Position numbers and translations under genes: made by a program. This document shows positions 36,840 to 45,625 of a stretch of 64,000 nucleotides of DNA, piece after piece. The stretch lies in NCBI RefSeq assembly GCF_030285665.1, contig NZ_CP127295.1, positions 9,114,001 through 9,178,000 of the forward strand, in the 5' to 3' direction. Positions within the stretch are counted from its first letter, which is position 1. Every line of letters starts with the position of its first letter. Source of the stretch: Amycolatopsis mongoliensis. Lineage in GTDB: Bacteria; Actinomycetota; Actinomycetes; Mycobacteriales; Pseudonocardiaceae. The notes under the pieces are model-generated. The model was not told the DNA's origin. It did not search any database and worked only from the letters and a program-made list of their open reading frames with translations.

Positions 36840-37938
36840 GCCGCCCGACTCTGCCGTCCGCCGCGTTCCCTGCGCCGGCAGCACTCTGCTTCCCCGCGCT
36901 GCGTCGTCCCGGGCCCGTGACCTCGCCGACCGCGCGACCGAACTCGACCGCCGGATGCGCCGCCCGCGGCCGGACGCCCACAAGGTCGTCGTCCTTGTCC
37001 TCGACGGCGTCTACCCCTTCGAACTCGGCATCCCGCACCGAGTCCTGGGATCGGCCGGTGGCCGCTACGAGGTATTGTCCGCGAGCGTGGACGGACAGCC
37101 CGTACGTACCGATGCGGACCTGACCATCACCCCCGGACACGGCCCCGAGGTACTGCCCGAGGCGGACACCCTCGTCATCCCCCCGTACGCGATCTCCCCG
37201 GCCTCGGCCGCCGCCCCGGACCCGCGGGCCGTCGCAGCCCTGTCCCGCGTGCGCCCCGACACCCGTCTGGTGTCCATCTGCACCGGTGCCTTCCTGCTGG
37301 CCGCGGCTGGTCTGCTGGACGGGCGGCGGGCCACGACCCACTGGGCGCTGGCCGACTACTTCCGGGAACTGTTCCCGCAGGTCGAGCTCGATGCCGGCGT
37401 GCTGTTCGTCGACCACGGTGACGTGCTGACCTCGGCCGGGGCGGCGAGCGGGGTCGACGTCTGCCTGCACCTGGTGCGCCAGGACCACGGCAGCGAGGTG
37501 GCCAACCAGGTCGCCCGCCAGTGCGTCATGCCGCCGTACCGGGACGGCGGGCAGGCACAGTACATCGAACAGCCCGTGCCGCCGGCGAGCGCGACCGGCA
37601 CCGGGCCGACGCGCGACTGGGCGCTGCAGCGCCTCGAATCGCCGCTGTCGCTGGACGAACTGGCCACCCACGCGGCGATGAGCACCCGTACCTTCGCCCG
37701 GCGCTTCCGAGAGGAGACCGGCACGAGTCCCGGTCGCTGGCTGACCCAGCACCGGCTGCGGCGGGCGCGGCACCTGCTGGAGTCCAGCGACCTGCCGGTG
37801 GATCGAGTCGCCCACGAGGTCGGCTTCGCCACCGCCACCTCGCTGCGTCGACACCTGGCGGCGGAAGCGGGGGTCGCCCCGTCGACCTACCGGCGTACCT
37901 TCCGCGCGTCGGACCCGGCTCCGGGCGCGACCGGGTAA
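36838..37938 (+). CDS. AdpA/FtrA-type regulator: GATase1-like plus AraC HTH
   Basis: A 366-aa regulator. Residues about 35-220 are a DJ-1/PfpI-like (GATase1) domain: VVLVLDGVYPFELGIPHRVLG and SICTGAFLLAAAGLLDGRRAT, with the cysteine nucleophile position kept. Residues about 260-355 are the AraC DNA-binding domain (LDELATHAAMSTRTFARRF and VDRVAHEVGFATATSLRRHL). This is the architecture of AdpA and FtrA/GlxA. The ATG at 36838 overlaps its putative operator; a later start would make the first 30 residues untranslated. It probably represses itself and the divergent oxidoreductase. Confidence 0.9.
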   Translation: MPPDSAVRRVPCAGSTLLPRAASSRARDLADRATELDRRMRRPRPDAHKVVVLVLDGVYPFELGIPHRVLGSAGGRYEVLSASVDGQPVRTDADLTITPGHGPEVLPEADTLVIPPYAISPASAAAPDPRAVAALSRVRPDTRLVSICTGAFLLAAAGLLDGRRATTHWALADYFRELFPQVELDAGVLFVDHGDVLTSAGAASGVDVCLHLVRQDHGSEVANQVARQCVMPPYRDGGQAQYIEQPVPPASATGTGPTRDWALQRLESPLSLDELATHAAMSTRTFARRFREETGTSPGRWLTQHRLRRARHLLESSDLPVDRVAHEVGFATATSLRRHLAAEAGVAPSTYRRTFRASDPAPGATG

Positions 37939-37946
37939 AACCGAGT

Positions 37947-38870
37947 TCAGCACCCGCAACACCGACCGATCACGACCGCAGGACCACTTCCCGCTCCCAC
38001 GGTGGCGAGCCGATCCGCCGTGAAGCCATGCCGTTCGAGGTAGTCCACCGCGCAAGTGCAGAAGAACCCGGCCTCGGGCGTGGCGCTCAGGCAGTTTCCG
38101 GCCGGGGTCCGGGGGCCGCCCGGGAATACGTCCAGCTCGGTGGTCTTGGCCTCGCGCGCGGCCGGGACGGGGAGCGAGCCCGCGTCGGCCATCGCGTCCA
38201 GGACGATGTCTCGCCGGGCTCTGGCCGCGGCGGGATGGGCGTAAGGGTCGTAGCGCGACGGACTGTTCACCATTCCGGCAAGCGAGGCCGCCTGCGGGAC
38301 CGTGAGCTTCGCGGCGCTCCTCCCGAAGTAGGCCTCGGCCGCAGCAGCGACCCCGTAGACGTCCCGCCGAACTGCACGACGTTCAGGTACCCGGCCAGGA
38401 TCTCGTCCTTGGTCATCGTGCGATCGACCCGGACGGCCAGCTTCGCTTCCCGGAGCTTGCGGGCCACCGAGTTCTCGCGGTCACGCTGCTGTGCGGCGGG
38501 GTCGCCGTCACCGCCGACGGCGTTGTTGACCAGGGCCCGGAGTACCCCCCGCGGATCGACCGCACCCTCGTCGTAGAACCGCCGGTCTTCGATGGCGGTG
38601 ATGGCCGCCTTCATGGCGGGCGAAATCCCGTCAGCGGTGACCGGCAGCCGGTACTGGTCGTACAGCACCGCGATCGGGTGGCCGTCGCGATCGGTCACGG
38701 TGATCGTCAATGGCGGCTTCTCGGCCGCGAGATCGGCTTCGATCGCCGCGACCGAGTCGCCGACCTCATGGGACAGCAGGCCGGCACCGAGGGCCGGCGG
38801 TGCCGGCACCCCGGCCAGCAGGACGCCCGGCCACCGCGTACAATCCGGCCGGCCGTGCGGGTCGGAATCG
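37947..38870 (-). pseudogene. Decayed class A penicillin-binding protein
   Basis: Pieces of the glycosyltransferase domain remain: ISPAMKAAITAIEDRRFYDE and NSVARKLREAKLAVRVDRT, then LAGYLNVVQFGG. The segment that should carry GGSTLTQQ is deleted (reads GDGDPAAQQRDRE). A frameshift near 38365 moves VYGVAAAAEAYFGRSAAKL and MVNSPSRYDPYAHPAAARAR into another frame. The sequence ends at a stop at 37947 after LERHGFTADRLAT, before any transpeptidase motif (SxxK, SxN, KTG). It cannot make a working enzyme. Confidence 0.85.
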
Positions 38871-38883
38871 CCGCGTGCCCGGG

Positions 38884-39342
38884 TCAGGCGCTGCGCTTCA
38901 TCGGCGCCAGAGCAAGCCGGTCTGCCTCTGCCGCGGCGATCTCGTGCCGGCGGGCCGCTGCTTCGTCTCCGGCCGCCTTGGCGGACTGGGCCGCGGCCCG
39001 CTCGTGGTGGGCTTCCGCCCGGCGGGTCGCCGCGAAAGACTCCTCGACCAACCGCGTCCACTGTGGAGTGTGACGTGGGTACCGGCGCGCTTCGCCGCGG
39101 GCTTCGGCCGCCGCGGCAAGCTCCTGGTACGCCATCGCGTGGCAGTCGGCGACGTCCCCGAGCCACCGCTGCAGCTTGCCCCGGTTGAGGCCGTCCGGTT
39201 CGGCGCCGGTTTCCAGCTCGACCGCGAGGCTGCGGTGCGCTCCCGCCGCTTCCCAGACCCGCTCCGCGTCCAGGCGCAGCCGGCGGACCTCCGGGAGCAC
39301 CCAGGTTCCGGAGGTCTCCTTCACCGCTACGTCGGTCGTCAT
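38884..39342 (-). CDS. Alanine/glutamate-rich helical protein of unknown function
   Basis: A 152-aa soluble protein. After VLPEVRRLRLDAERVWEAAG it is almost entirely helix-forming (Ala, Glu, Arg), with heptad-like spacing over residues about 60-145, so a coiled coil is likely. The ATG at 39342 has AAGGAAGG about nine bases upstream. No signal peptide or membrane segment is visible. It lies between the broken penicillin-binding protein and the Ddn-like gene on the same strand, but with no overlap to either. I do not recognise the family. Confidence 0.7.
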   Translation of the reverse strand: MTTDVAVKETSGTWVLPEVRRLRLDAERVWEAAGAHRSLAVELETGAEPDGLNRGKLQRWLGDVADCHAMAYQELAAAAEARGEARRYPRHTPQWTRLVEESFAATRRAEAHHERAAAQSAKAAGDEAAARRHEIAAAEADRLALAPMKRSA

Positions 39343-39416
39343 GTCGTGGTCACCTTCCTTTCCTCGTTCGGGTTTCACCCTGACACGGGAAGAGGGAGTT
39401 TCAACTGACGACTGCC

Positions 39417-39875
39417 TTACGATCGCGGCCGCAGCCCGACCAGGGGCAGCTGCCGCGCCATCCGGCGGCGGGCGAGGTCGCTGCCGTCGTAGCGCCACCC
39501 CAGCAGCTTCCCCAGCGCGAACCGCACCACCGGACCGGCCAGGCGGTGGCGGTGCTCGTAGCCGGCGATGACCGTGACGGCCTCGTCTTCCCCGAGGACA
39601 CGGTGTTCGGCCGGGAACCGGCTCCGCCCGACGACCACCTCGACCGGCGGATGGGCCTGGATGTTGCGGTACCAGTCCGCTCCCGCACCGAGCCCGGCCA
39701 CGACGACGAACTCCTCACTGTCCCGGCCGACGACTTCGAGCACCGTCCGGTACATCCGCCCGGACTTCCGCCCGAGGTGGGTCAGGCACAGGAACCGCCC
39801 ACCGAGCAGCCACCCGAATCCCCTGTCGTACAACCGGACCGGCGCACGGAAGACGAACCTGACAATCCGGTTCAC
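39417..39875 (-). CDS. Nitroreductase/deazaflavin-dependent (Ddn-like) protein
   Basis: A 152-aa split-barrel protein of the F420-linked nitroreductase family. FLCLTHLGRKSGRMYRTVLEVV and GLGAGADWYRNIQAHPPVEV are the family landmarks. The ATG at 39875 overlaps the stop of the FAD monooxygenase by ATGA. With the TetR regulator upstream this forms a three-gene operon, so it may act on the same compound as the monooxygenase. F420 use is inferred from the family, not from a diagnostic residue. Confidence 0.87.
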   Translation of the reverse strand: MNRIVRFVFRAPVRLYDRGFGWLLGGRFLCLTHLGRKSGRMYRTVLEVVGRDSEEFVVVAGLGAGADWYRNIQAHPPVEVVVGRSRFPAEHRVLGEDEAVTVIAGYEHRHRLAGPVVRFALGKLLGWRYDGSDLARRRMARQLPLVGLRPRS

Positions 39876-41065
39876 CGCGCTGCCCCGGCAGCGGCCCGGC
39901 GGAGGTTCGTGACCACCGCGGTGGACTTGCCCGCGAGGACGCCGGCGACGTAGCGGTCGAGAACGGGAACCCGGGCCAGCCGCAGCGCCGCACGCCGGAT
40001 CCCCAGCTGGAGAGCGCTCTCCGGCAAGAACCAGCGGGCACTGCGGCGGGCCACCTGCTGCTTCTCCTCTACCACCGGCCGCATCAGACGCTCGTACTCG
40101 GCGAACGCGTCGGTGACCGCCTGGTTCCGCAGCAGCTGTTCACCGAGGACGAAGGCGCCTGCGACACCGAGCGAGGCGCCTTGCCCGGCGATCAGCGAGA
40201 CGGCGGAGCACGCGTCCCCGGCGAGCACGACGCGCCCATGGCTCCAGCAGGGCATGACGATCTGGGCGACCTGGTCGTAGTACACGGCCTCGCTCGGTGG
40301 ACACCGCCGCAGCGCGCGAGGCACCAGCCAGCCCAGCGAACCGTATTCTTCCCGCAGCGCCGCCCTCGTGTCCTCGGGCAGCCGGGAATCATCGGTGCGG
40401 TGGACGGCGAAGGCAGCGACCCGGCCGTCGCGCACGCCGTAGAAACCCATCTGCCGCCCGATGGTGTCGGTGAGGCAGAACCGATCACCCACCGCGTGGT
40501 GGATCTCGGGGTCGGTGAACACGAACGCCGCGGTGTGGAACCCGAGGTACCGCAGGAACTGGTCGTCCGCGCCGAACACCAGCCGCCGCACCGCGGAGTG
40601 GATCCCGTCGGCGCCGACGAGCACGTCCGCCTCGACGACCTGGTCCCCGGCGGTCACCCGCACGCGGTCGCCCAGGTCCTCGACCCCCGTCACTCCGGCG
40701 GCGAACCGGAGGGCCACAGTGGACGGCAGATGCTCGCGCAGCGCCCGCTCGAGGTCGGGCCGCATGATGCCGCACAAGCGGTCCCGCAGTGTCCGGGCGA
40801 ACGTCGTGTACCGCGCTCCCGCGCGACGGCGGCCTCGTTCGTCGAGCAGGCTCGCCTCGTCCACCCGGTAGGCCAGCTGCAGGATCCGTGGCAGCACGCC
40901 CAGGTCCTCGGCCGCGTCGAAGCCGGCACCGAAGAAGTCGATCATGTATCCCTGTTCGCGAGGTGCCGGCGCCCGCTCCAGCACCACCACCTCGGCTCCG
41001 TCACCCGCGAGCTTGTTCGCCACCGCCAGGCCGGTGATCCCGGCTCCGCACACCACGACTTTCAC
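39872..41065 (-). CDS. FAD-dependent aromatic monooxygenase (TetX-like)
   Basis: A 397-aa flavoprotein hydroxylase. VVCGAGITGLAVANKLAGDGAEVVV has the FAD GxGxxG motif, DVLVGADGIHSAVR the central DG motif, and VVLAGDACSAVSLIAGQGASLGVAGAF the late GD motif. Size and order match the PHBH-fold group used on aromatic or polyketide substrates, including tetracycline-inactivating TetX-like enzymes. Its start is 18 bp after the TetR gene stop, so the operon looks inducible by its substrate. The actual substrate is unknown. Confidence 0.9.
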   Translation of the reverse strand: MKVVVCGAGITGLAVANKLAGDGAEVVVLERAPAPREQGYMIDFFGAGFDAAEDLGVLPRILQLAYRVDEASLLDERGRRRAGARYTTFARTLRDRLCGIMRPDLERALREHLPSTVALRFAAGVTGVEDLGDRVRVTAGDQVVEADVLVGADGIHSAVRRLVFGADDQFLRYLGFHTAAFVFTDPEIHHAVGDRFCLTDTIGRQMGFYGVRDGRVAAFAVHRTDDSRLPEDTRAALREEYGSLGWLVPRALRRCPPSEAVYYDQVAQIVMPCWSHGRVVLAGDACSAVSLIAGQGASLGVAGAFVLGEQLLRNQAVTDAFAEYERLMRPVVEEKQQVARRSARWFLPESALQLGIRRAALRLARVPVLDRYVAGVLAGKSTAVVTNLRRAAAGAAR

Positions 41066-41083
41066 CGTTCTGCCTCCTTCGTT

Positions 41084-41641
41084 TCAGAGGATCCGCCGCA
41101 GTACTCCGGCCACCCCGGCCGGAGTCGTGTCCGGAGCCACCGCGCGGTGCATGAGCAACCCGTCGATCGCGGCGCCGAGCACCACGGCCGTACCGTCCGG
41201 ATCCACCACGCCGAACTGCCGGAGCCGGTCGCCGAGCACGCCCCGAAGATCGGCCAGGACCGCCGCAATGCCCGCGCGCAGCGTGGTGTCCCGAGTCGAG
41301 GCGAGATAGCCCTCGACGAACAACAGCGACATGGGGTCGGTGCCGGTGTACTGCTCGACCGCCGCCACCATCGCGTCGACCACCTCTTCCGCCGTGCTCG
41401 CCGCGGCGAGCACGGGACCGAGTTCGGCCGACACCGCTCGCATCGCCCCCAGCACCGCTTCCACCAGCACGGCTTGCACCGACGAGAAGTGGTAATGCAC
41501 CACGCTCGGCGTGACATCGGCCCGCTCGGCCAGCACGCGGGTACTCACCGCGGTCCACCCGCGTTCCGGGATCAGCTCGACGGCGGCGGCGACCAGTCGC
41601 CGCCGGACGGCCTCACCCCGGGTGGCGGACGGAGACGGCAT
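41084..41641 (-). CDS. TetR family transcriptional regulator
   Basis: A 185-aa regulator. The N-terminal HTH includes LVAAAVELIPERGWTAVS and LAERADVTPSVVHYHFSS; the C-terminal ligand domain is a helix bundle with few conserved residues. The ATG at 41641 has GGAGG six bases upstream. It heads the minus-strand operon with the monooxygenase and nitroreductase, and is divergent from an OmpR-type pair 110 bp away. It most likely represses its own operon and responds to a monooxygenase substrate. Confidence 0.92.
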   Translation of the reverse strand: MPSPSATRGEAVRRRLVAAAVELIPERGWTAVSTRVLAERADVTPSVVHYHFSSVQAVLVEAVLGAMRAVSAELGPVLAAASTAEEVVDAMVAAVEQYTGTDPMSLLFVEGYLASTRDTTLRAGIAAVLADLRGVLGDRLRQFGVVDPDGTAVVLGAAIDGLLMHRAVAPDTTPAGVAGVLRRIL

Positions 41642-41751
41642 CACGACCTCCTCCAGGGCGATCGCCCTGAACACTCGCCCTGCAATGACCGGATCAGACT
41701 AGCACAACTATTCGTCTATGCAACAATTTACCTGCTGATAGGATCCGGAGA

Positions 41752-42432
41752 ATGCCGACGCGAGTACTACTCGTCGAAGACGACGTGATGATCAGCGAGG
41801 CCCTCAGTCTCGCCCTGGAAGACGAAGACTTCGCCGTGACGACCGCGCCGACCGGCGAGGACGGCTTGGAGCTGCTGGAGTCCACCACGGTCGACGTGGT
41901 GCTGCTCGACCTCATGCTGCCGGGCATCGACGGGCTCACCGTCTGCCGCGCCGTGCGCGAGCGCGGCGACCTCCCGATCATCGTCATCACGGCCCGCACC
42001 GATACCCAGGACGTCATCGCGGGCCTCGAGGCGGGCGCGGACGACTACGTCACCAAGCCGCTGGTGGCGGGCGAGCTCGCGGCGCGGATCCGCGCCCTCC
42101 TCCGCCGGGCGGCTCCGGAACGGCCCGCCCACATCACCCTCGGCGGACTCGAAATCCGGCCGGACGAGGAAGCCGTCCACCGCGACGGCGTCCCCGTGCA
42201 CCTGACGCGCACCGAGTTCCGCCTGCTGGCCGAGCTCGCCGCGGCCGACGGCAAGGTGGTCACCCGCGAGCAGTTGCTCCAGCGTGTGTGGGGGCACGAC
42301 TACTTCGGCGACACGCGACTGCTCGATGTCCACATCAGACGGCTGCGCCGCAAGGTCGAACCCGACCCCGACACACCGAGCCTGGTGCTGACTGTCCGCG
42401 GCAGCGGCTACCGCATCGCCCCCGAACCGTGA
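41752..42432 (+). CDS. OmpR/PhoB family response regulator
   Basis: A 226-aa response regulator with receiver (LLVEDDVMISEALS, phospho-acceptor in VVLLDLMLPGIDG, lysine in YVTKPL) and a winged-helix Trans_reg_C domain (LTRTEFRLLAELAAADGKVV, then VDVHIRRLRRKVE-type end). The ATG is at 41752. The stop overlaps the GTG of the kinase gene. This is the second regulator type in the window and controls a different set of genes from the NarL pairs. MtrA-like in order of neighbours. Confidence 0.95.
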   Translation: MPTRVLLVEDDVMISEALSLALEDEDFAVTTAPTGEDGLELLESTTVDVVLLDLMLPGIDGLTVCRAVRERGDLPIIVITARTDTQDVIAGLEAGADDYVTKPLVAGELAARIRALLRRAAPERPAHITLGGLEIRPDEEAVHRDGVPVHLTRTEFRLLAELAAADGKVVTREQLLQRVWGHDYFGDTRLLDVHIRRLRRKVEPDPDTPSLVLTVRGSGYRIAPEP

Positions 42433-43790
42433 TCCGGCGGCTTTCGCTGCGCTGGCGGGTCGCGGCGGCCTTCGGCATCGGCCTCGCGCTGGTGATGACC
42501 ATCCTCGCCGTGGCCACCTGGAATCTCACCACCGGCTACATGCTCGACCAGCGCGAGCAGAGCGTCACCCGCCAGTCCGAGGTCAACGTCCGCCTCGTCA
42601 CCACCGCCCTGGCCGAACACGCCGACGACCTCGACGAGCTGCTGACCGGCCTGGCGACCGGCCCGGACTCGTCGATCCTGCTGTCGCGCCCGGCCGGCTG
42701 GCTCACCAGCGGCCGGCAGCTCGATCCCGGAGTGGTCCCGCGCGGCCTGCTCGACGAGGCCCACCGCGGGATCACGGCACGACAGCGGTTCGCCGCCGAC
42801 GGGATCCCGGTACTGGGAGTGGCGACACCGGTCGGCCCGGACAGCGTCTACGTCGAGCTGTACCCGCTGCTGGAGCTGGACCGCACCTTCCGCTACCTGA
42901 GCACCCTGCTCATCACCGGCACCGTCGCGGCCGCACTCTTCGGGGTCGGGCTCGGCGCCTGGTCCGCCCGCCGCGCACTGCGCCCGTTGACCGCCCTGAC
43001 GACCGCCGCGTCCCGCGTCGCGCGCGGCGACCTCGCGACCCGGCTCCCCGACCAATCCGACCCCGACCTGGCCCCGCTCGCCGCGAGCTTCAACACCACC
43101 GCCGGGCAGCTGGAACAGCGCGTGCGCCGGGACGCGCGGTTCGCCTCCGACGTCAGCCACGAACTGCGCTCCCCCCTCACCACCATGGTGAACGTGAGCG
43201 AGGTGCTGGAACGCCGGCAGGACGCCATGCCGCCGACGGCGCAACGCGCACTGCGGCTGCTGAGAGCGGAACTGCGGCGGTTCCAGCGCATGGTCGTCGA
43301 CCTGCTCGAGATCTCACGAGCCGACCAGGACGAGGCCGACAGCACCGTCGAGCTGGTCGACCTCGGCGAGCTCGTCCGCAACGTCGTCGAGAGCAGACCC
43401 GCCGCCGACATGCGCATCGAGACGGACTCCGCCACGCCGCTGGTCTCCGTGGACCGCCGCCGGATCGACCGGGTCGTCGCCAACCTGCTCGACAACGCCG
43501 ACCACTACGGGGGCGGCGCGGTCGCCGTCACCGTCCACCGCCACGAGGGCCGCGCCCGGATCATCGTCGACGACGCCGGCAGCGGCGTCCCGCCCGCCCT
43601 GCGCGAGCGCATCTTCGAACGGTTCGCCCGCGGCCTGCACGCCGCCCGCCGCGACCAGGACACCGGCAGCGGCCTCGGACTGGCCATCGTCGCCGACCAC
43701 GTCCACCGCCACGACGGCCGCGTCTGGGTCGAAGACCGCCCCGGTGGCGGCGCCCGGTTCATCGTCGAACTCCCGGAGGCCGCGTCATGA
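42429..43790 (+). CDS. OmpR-partner sensor histidine kinase
   Basis: A 453-aa membrane kinase. Two membrane segments (AAFGIGLALVMTILAVATW and LLITGTVAAALFGVGLGAW) flank an extracytoplasmic domain of about 125 aa. A HAMP domain follows, then the phospho-histidine in ASDVSHELRSPLTTMVNV, the N box NLLDNADHYG and the G boxes DDAGSGVPP and GSGLGLAIV. The GTG start at 42429 overlaps the regulator stop. Its stop overlaps the ATG of a small lipoprotein. MtrB-like layout. Confidence 0.95.
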   Translation: MIRRLSLRWRVAAAFGIGLALVMTILAVATWNLTTGYMLDQREQSVTRQSEVNVRLVTTALAEHADDLDELLTGLATGPDSSILLSRPAGWLTSGRQLDPGVVPRGLLDEAHRGITARQRFAADGIPVLGVATPVGPDSVYVELYPLLELDRTFRYLSTLLITGTVAAALFGVGLGAWSARRALRPLTALTTAASRVARGDLATRLPDQSDPDLAPLAASFNTTAGQLEQRVRRDARFASDVSHELRSPLTTMVNVSEVLERRQDAMPPTAQRALRLLRAELRRFQRMVVDLLEISRADQDEADSTVELVDLGELVRNVVESRPAADMRIETDSATPLVSVDRRRIDRVVANLLDNADHYGGGAVAVTVHRHEGRARIIVDDAGSGVPPALRERIFERFARGLHAARRDQDTGSGLGLAIVADHVHRHDGRVWVEDRPGGGARFIVELPEAAS

Positions 43791-43987
43791 AGATCGCTCT
43801 CGCGCTGCTGGCGGTGCTGTGCCTCGCCGGCTGCGGGGTGACGACCGAGGACGAGCCGGAGCCGATCACGACTCCGGTGCCGACCGCGACCCCGACCGTG
43901 ACCAGCAGGCCCGCTCCACCGACGCCCTGCCCGCCCGAATCGTCAGCCAGTCGTCAGGTGCAGCCCACGCCGTCGCCCACACAATGA
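43787..43987 (+). CDS. Small lipoprotein, probably a shortened GerMN-type partner
   Basis: A 66-aa lipoprotein: MKIALALLAVLCLAGC is a lipoprotein signal with lipobox LAGC, then GVTTEDEPEPI and a Thr/Pro-rich tail. In related two-component operons the gene in this position encodes a longer lipoprotein with a GerMN domain that begins with a similar GCGVxxEDEPE stretch. Here only that N-terminus and a low-complexity tail remain. The start overlaps the kinase stop by ATGA. It could still act as a small accessory to the kinase. Confidence 0.75.
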   Translation: MKIALALLAVLCLAGCGVTTEDEPEPITTPVPTATPTVTSRPAPPTPCPPESSASRQVQPTPSPTQ

Positions 43988-43991
43988 GGGC

Positions 43992-44207
43992 ATGACCGTC
44001 GAAACCCACCAGGCCGACGACATCACCGACGAGGTCCGCACCTGGCTGACCGGCGAGTTCGCGTCGCTGCTGCCCGCGGCCGACATCACCGCGATCGTCC
44101 GGTCGGCCCGCACCGACCTCGAAGGCCAGATCGTGCCCGAGGCCATGGGCGAGATGCTGCACCGGCTGGCCCGGTTCCGCGTCCTGCGCACGCTCGAACA
44201 CGCATGA
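43992..44207 (+). CDS. Small three-helix-bundle-type protein
   Basis: A 71-aa acidic helical protein (DDITDEVRTWLTGEFASLLP and IVRSARTDLEGQIVPEAMG). It resembles the small 'three-helix bundle dimerisation' proteins of actinobacteria, an assignment from memory. The ATG at 43992 is 4 bp after the lipoprotein stop and its own stop overlaps the next gene by ATGA, so it is part of the same transcript. Function unknown; it may form a homodimer or bind the HxlR regulator. Confidence 0.72.
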   Translation: MTVETHQADDITDEVRTWLTGEFASLLPAADITAIVRSARTDLEGQIVPEAMGEMLHRLARFRVLRTLEHA

Positions 44208-44911
44208 CTTCATATCGCCAGCACTGCCCGGTGGCGACCGCGGCCGAAGTGCTCGGCCAGTCGTGGACCCTGCTCGTCATCCGCGAACTGCTGCACGGCA
44301 GCAGCCGCACCAGCGAGATCGCCCGCGGCGTGCCGGGCATGTCGTCCGCGCTGCTGGCCCGGCGGCTCAAGCAGCTCGCCGAAGCCGGCGTCGTGACGCG
44401 ACTGGCATCCACCGGCGAAGGACGGTTCGCGCTGACCCCGGCCGGGCGCGACCTCGCCCCGGTGATCGAGCACCTGGGTCACTGGGGCCGTCGCTGGATG
44501 CCGCCACCGCGAAGCGGCGACCTGAAGCCGAACCTGCTGCTGCTCGACATCTGCCGGAGCATCGACCCCGCCCGGCTGCCCCGGGAAAGGGTCTCCCTGC
44601 ACCTGAGGTTCGCCGAAACCCCGCCACCCCGCTGGTGGTGGCTGGTCTTGTCCCCCGAAGGTGCTTCGTCCACCGACACCGATCCCCGGCTGCCCGTGGT
44701 GGCCCGGATCGACTGCACCGTCTCCGCGCTGGCAGGCGTCTGGCTAGGCCACCGGACCTGGCGGGAAGCACTGTCCGAGCAAGCGATCCGGTTCGACGGA
44801 ACCCGCGAAGCGGTCCGGAACACGATCGCCTGGCTCGGCCGCAACCGTTTCACCGAAGCAGCTCCGAAGGTTTCCGCATCGAACAGAATGATGGCACAAC
44901 AGTTTGACTGA
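44204..44911 (+). CDS. HxlR family regulator with C-terminal extension
   Basis: A 235-aa regulator. Residues about 1-100 are the HxlR winged helix (CPVATAAEVLGQSWTLLVIREL, RTSEIARGVPGMSSALLARRL). The C-terminal part (about 110-235), with WWWLVLSPEGASSTDTDPRLP, resembles a sterol-carrier-like extension found in some members and may bind a hydrophobic ligand. The single Cys of redox-sensing HxlR proteins is near residue 8 (QHCPV), so a thiol sensor is possible. It is coupled to the small gene upstream by ATGA. Confidence 0.88.
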   Translation: MTSYRQHCPVATAAEVLGQSWTLLVIRELLHGSSRTSEIARGVPGMSSALLARRLKQLAEAGVVTRLASTGEGRFALTPAGRDLAPVIEHLGHWGRRWMPPPRSGDLKPNLLLLDICRSIDPARLPRERVSLHLRFAETPPPRWWWLVLSPEGASSTDTDPRLPVVARIDCTVSALAGVWLGHRTWREALSEQAIRFDGTREAVRNTIAWLGRNRFTEAAPKVSASNRMMAQQFD

Positions 44912-44973
44912 ACCAGCCGGCGCCGGGATCCGTGTTCCCCAGGGAAGACACCGAACTCCCCTGGAGGCCGACG

Positions 44974-45615
44974 ATGAAGTCCCGGAAGCCGTCAATCGCG
45001 CTGTGCGGCGTGCTCGCCCTCGCCGTCACCGCGTGCGCTCCACCCGACGCCCAGGTCGTGACGGCTCCCCAGACCCCGGCGGCGGCAAGCCAAGCGGCCG
45101 CGGCAGCGCCGTCGACGCTGACCGAAGCCAACCTCACCCAGACGCCGTTCGGGCCGATCAGCCCCGCCGGGAGGAAGCTGCTCACCATCGTGGAACAGAC
45201 CAGCCTCCGCGAGATCACCACGTCGACCTGGGCCCTGCAACGCTCGGCCAACCCGGCCGTCCAGGAAGCCGCCCAGACCATCATCACCCAGCACAAGGAC
45301 CTCGAAAACCGCGACACCGACATCAGCACCCGGATGGGCCTGGCCGTTCCGACCCAGCCCGCCCCCGACATGCAGGCCGGGATCGACCGCATGCGCGGCG
45401 AATTCGGGGACGCGTTCGACCGGGACTACGTCAACACCCTGCGCAAGGCCCACGCAGAGGCCCTGATCCTGGTGTCCACGGTGCGCGCCGACACGCGCAA
45501 CACCCTGGTCCGGCCATTCGCGGATCTCGCGGGCGACTACATCAAGACCCACATCAACCTGCTGGAGAAGACCGGCGACGTCGACTACGCCCAGCTCCCG
45601 GTGCCAGACCTGTGA
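44974..45615 (+). CDS. DUF4142 lipoprotein
   Basis: A 213-aa predicted lipoprotein: signal SIALCGVLALAVTAC with the lipobox cysteine near residue 19, an Ala/Gln-rich linker, then a DUF4142 four-helix domain (LTIVEQTSLREITTSTWALQ; AQTIITQHKDLENRDTDIS; DYIKTHINLLEKT). The His residues (QHKDLE) fit the ferritin-like fold. The ATG at 44974 follows GGAGG. It is convergent with the membrane gene at 45626. Role unknown; DUF4142 proteins are often stress-related envelope proteins. Confidence 0.85.
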   Translation: MKSRKPSIALCGVLALAVTACAPPDAQVVTAPQTPAAASQAAAAAPSTLTEANLTQTPFGPISPAGRKLLTIVEQTSLREITTSTWALQRSANPAVQEAAQTIITQHKDLENRDTDISTRMGLAVPTQPAPDMQAGIDRMRGEFGDAFDRDYVNTLRKAHAEALILVSTVRADTRNTLVRPFADLAGDYIKTHINLLEKTGDVDYAQLPVPDL

Positions 45616-45625
45616 AGCAGTGGGG

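Noticed and set aside
41708..41728. TATGCAACAA in the TetR/OmpR intergenic region as another MarR site
   Set aside because: Only TATGCAA is shared with the CLC and MarR sites and there is no inverted partner.
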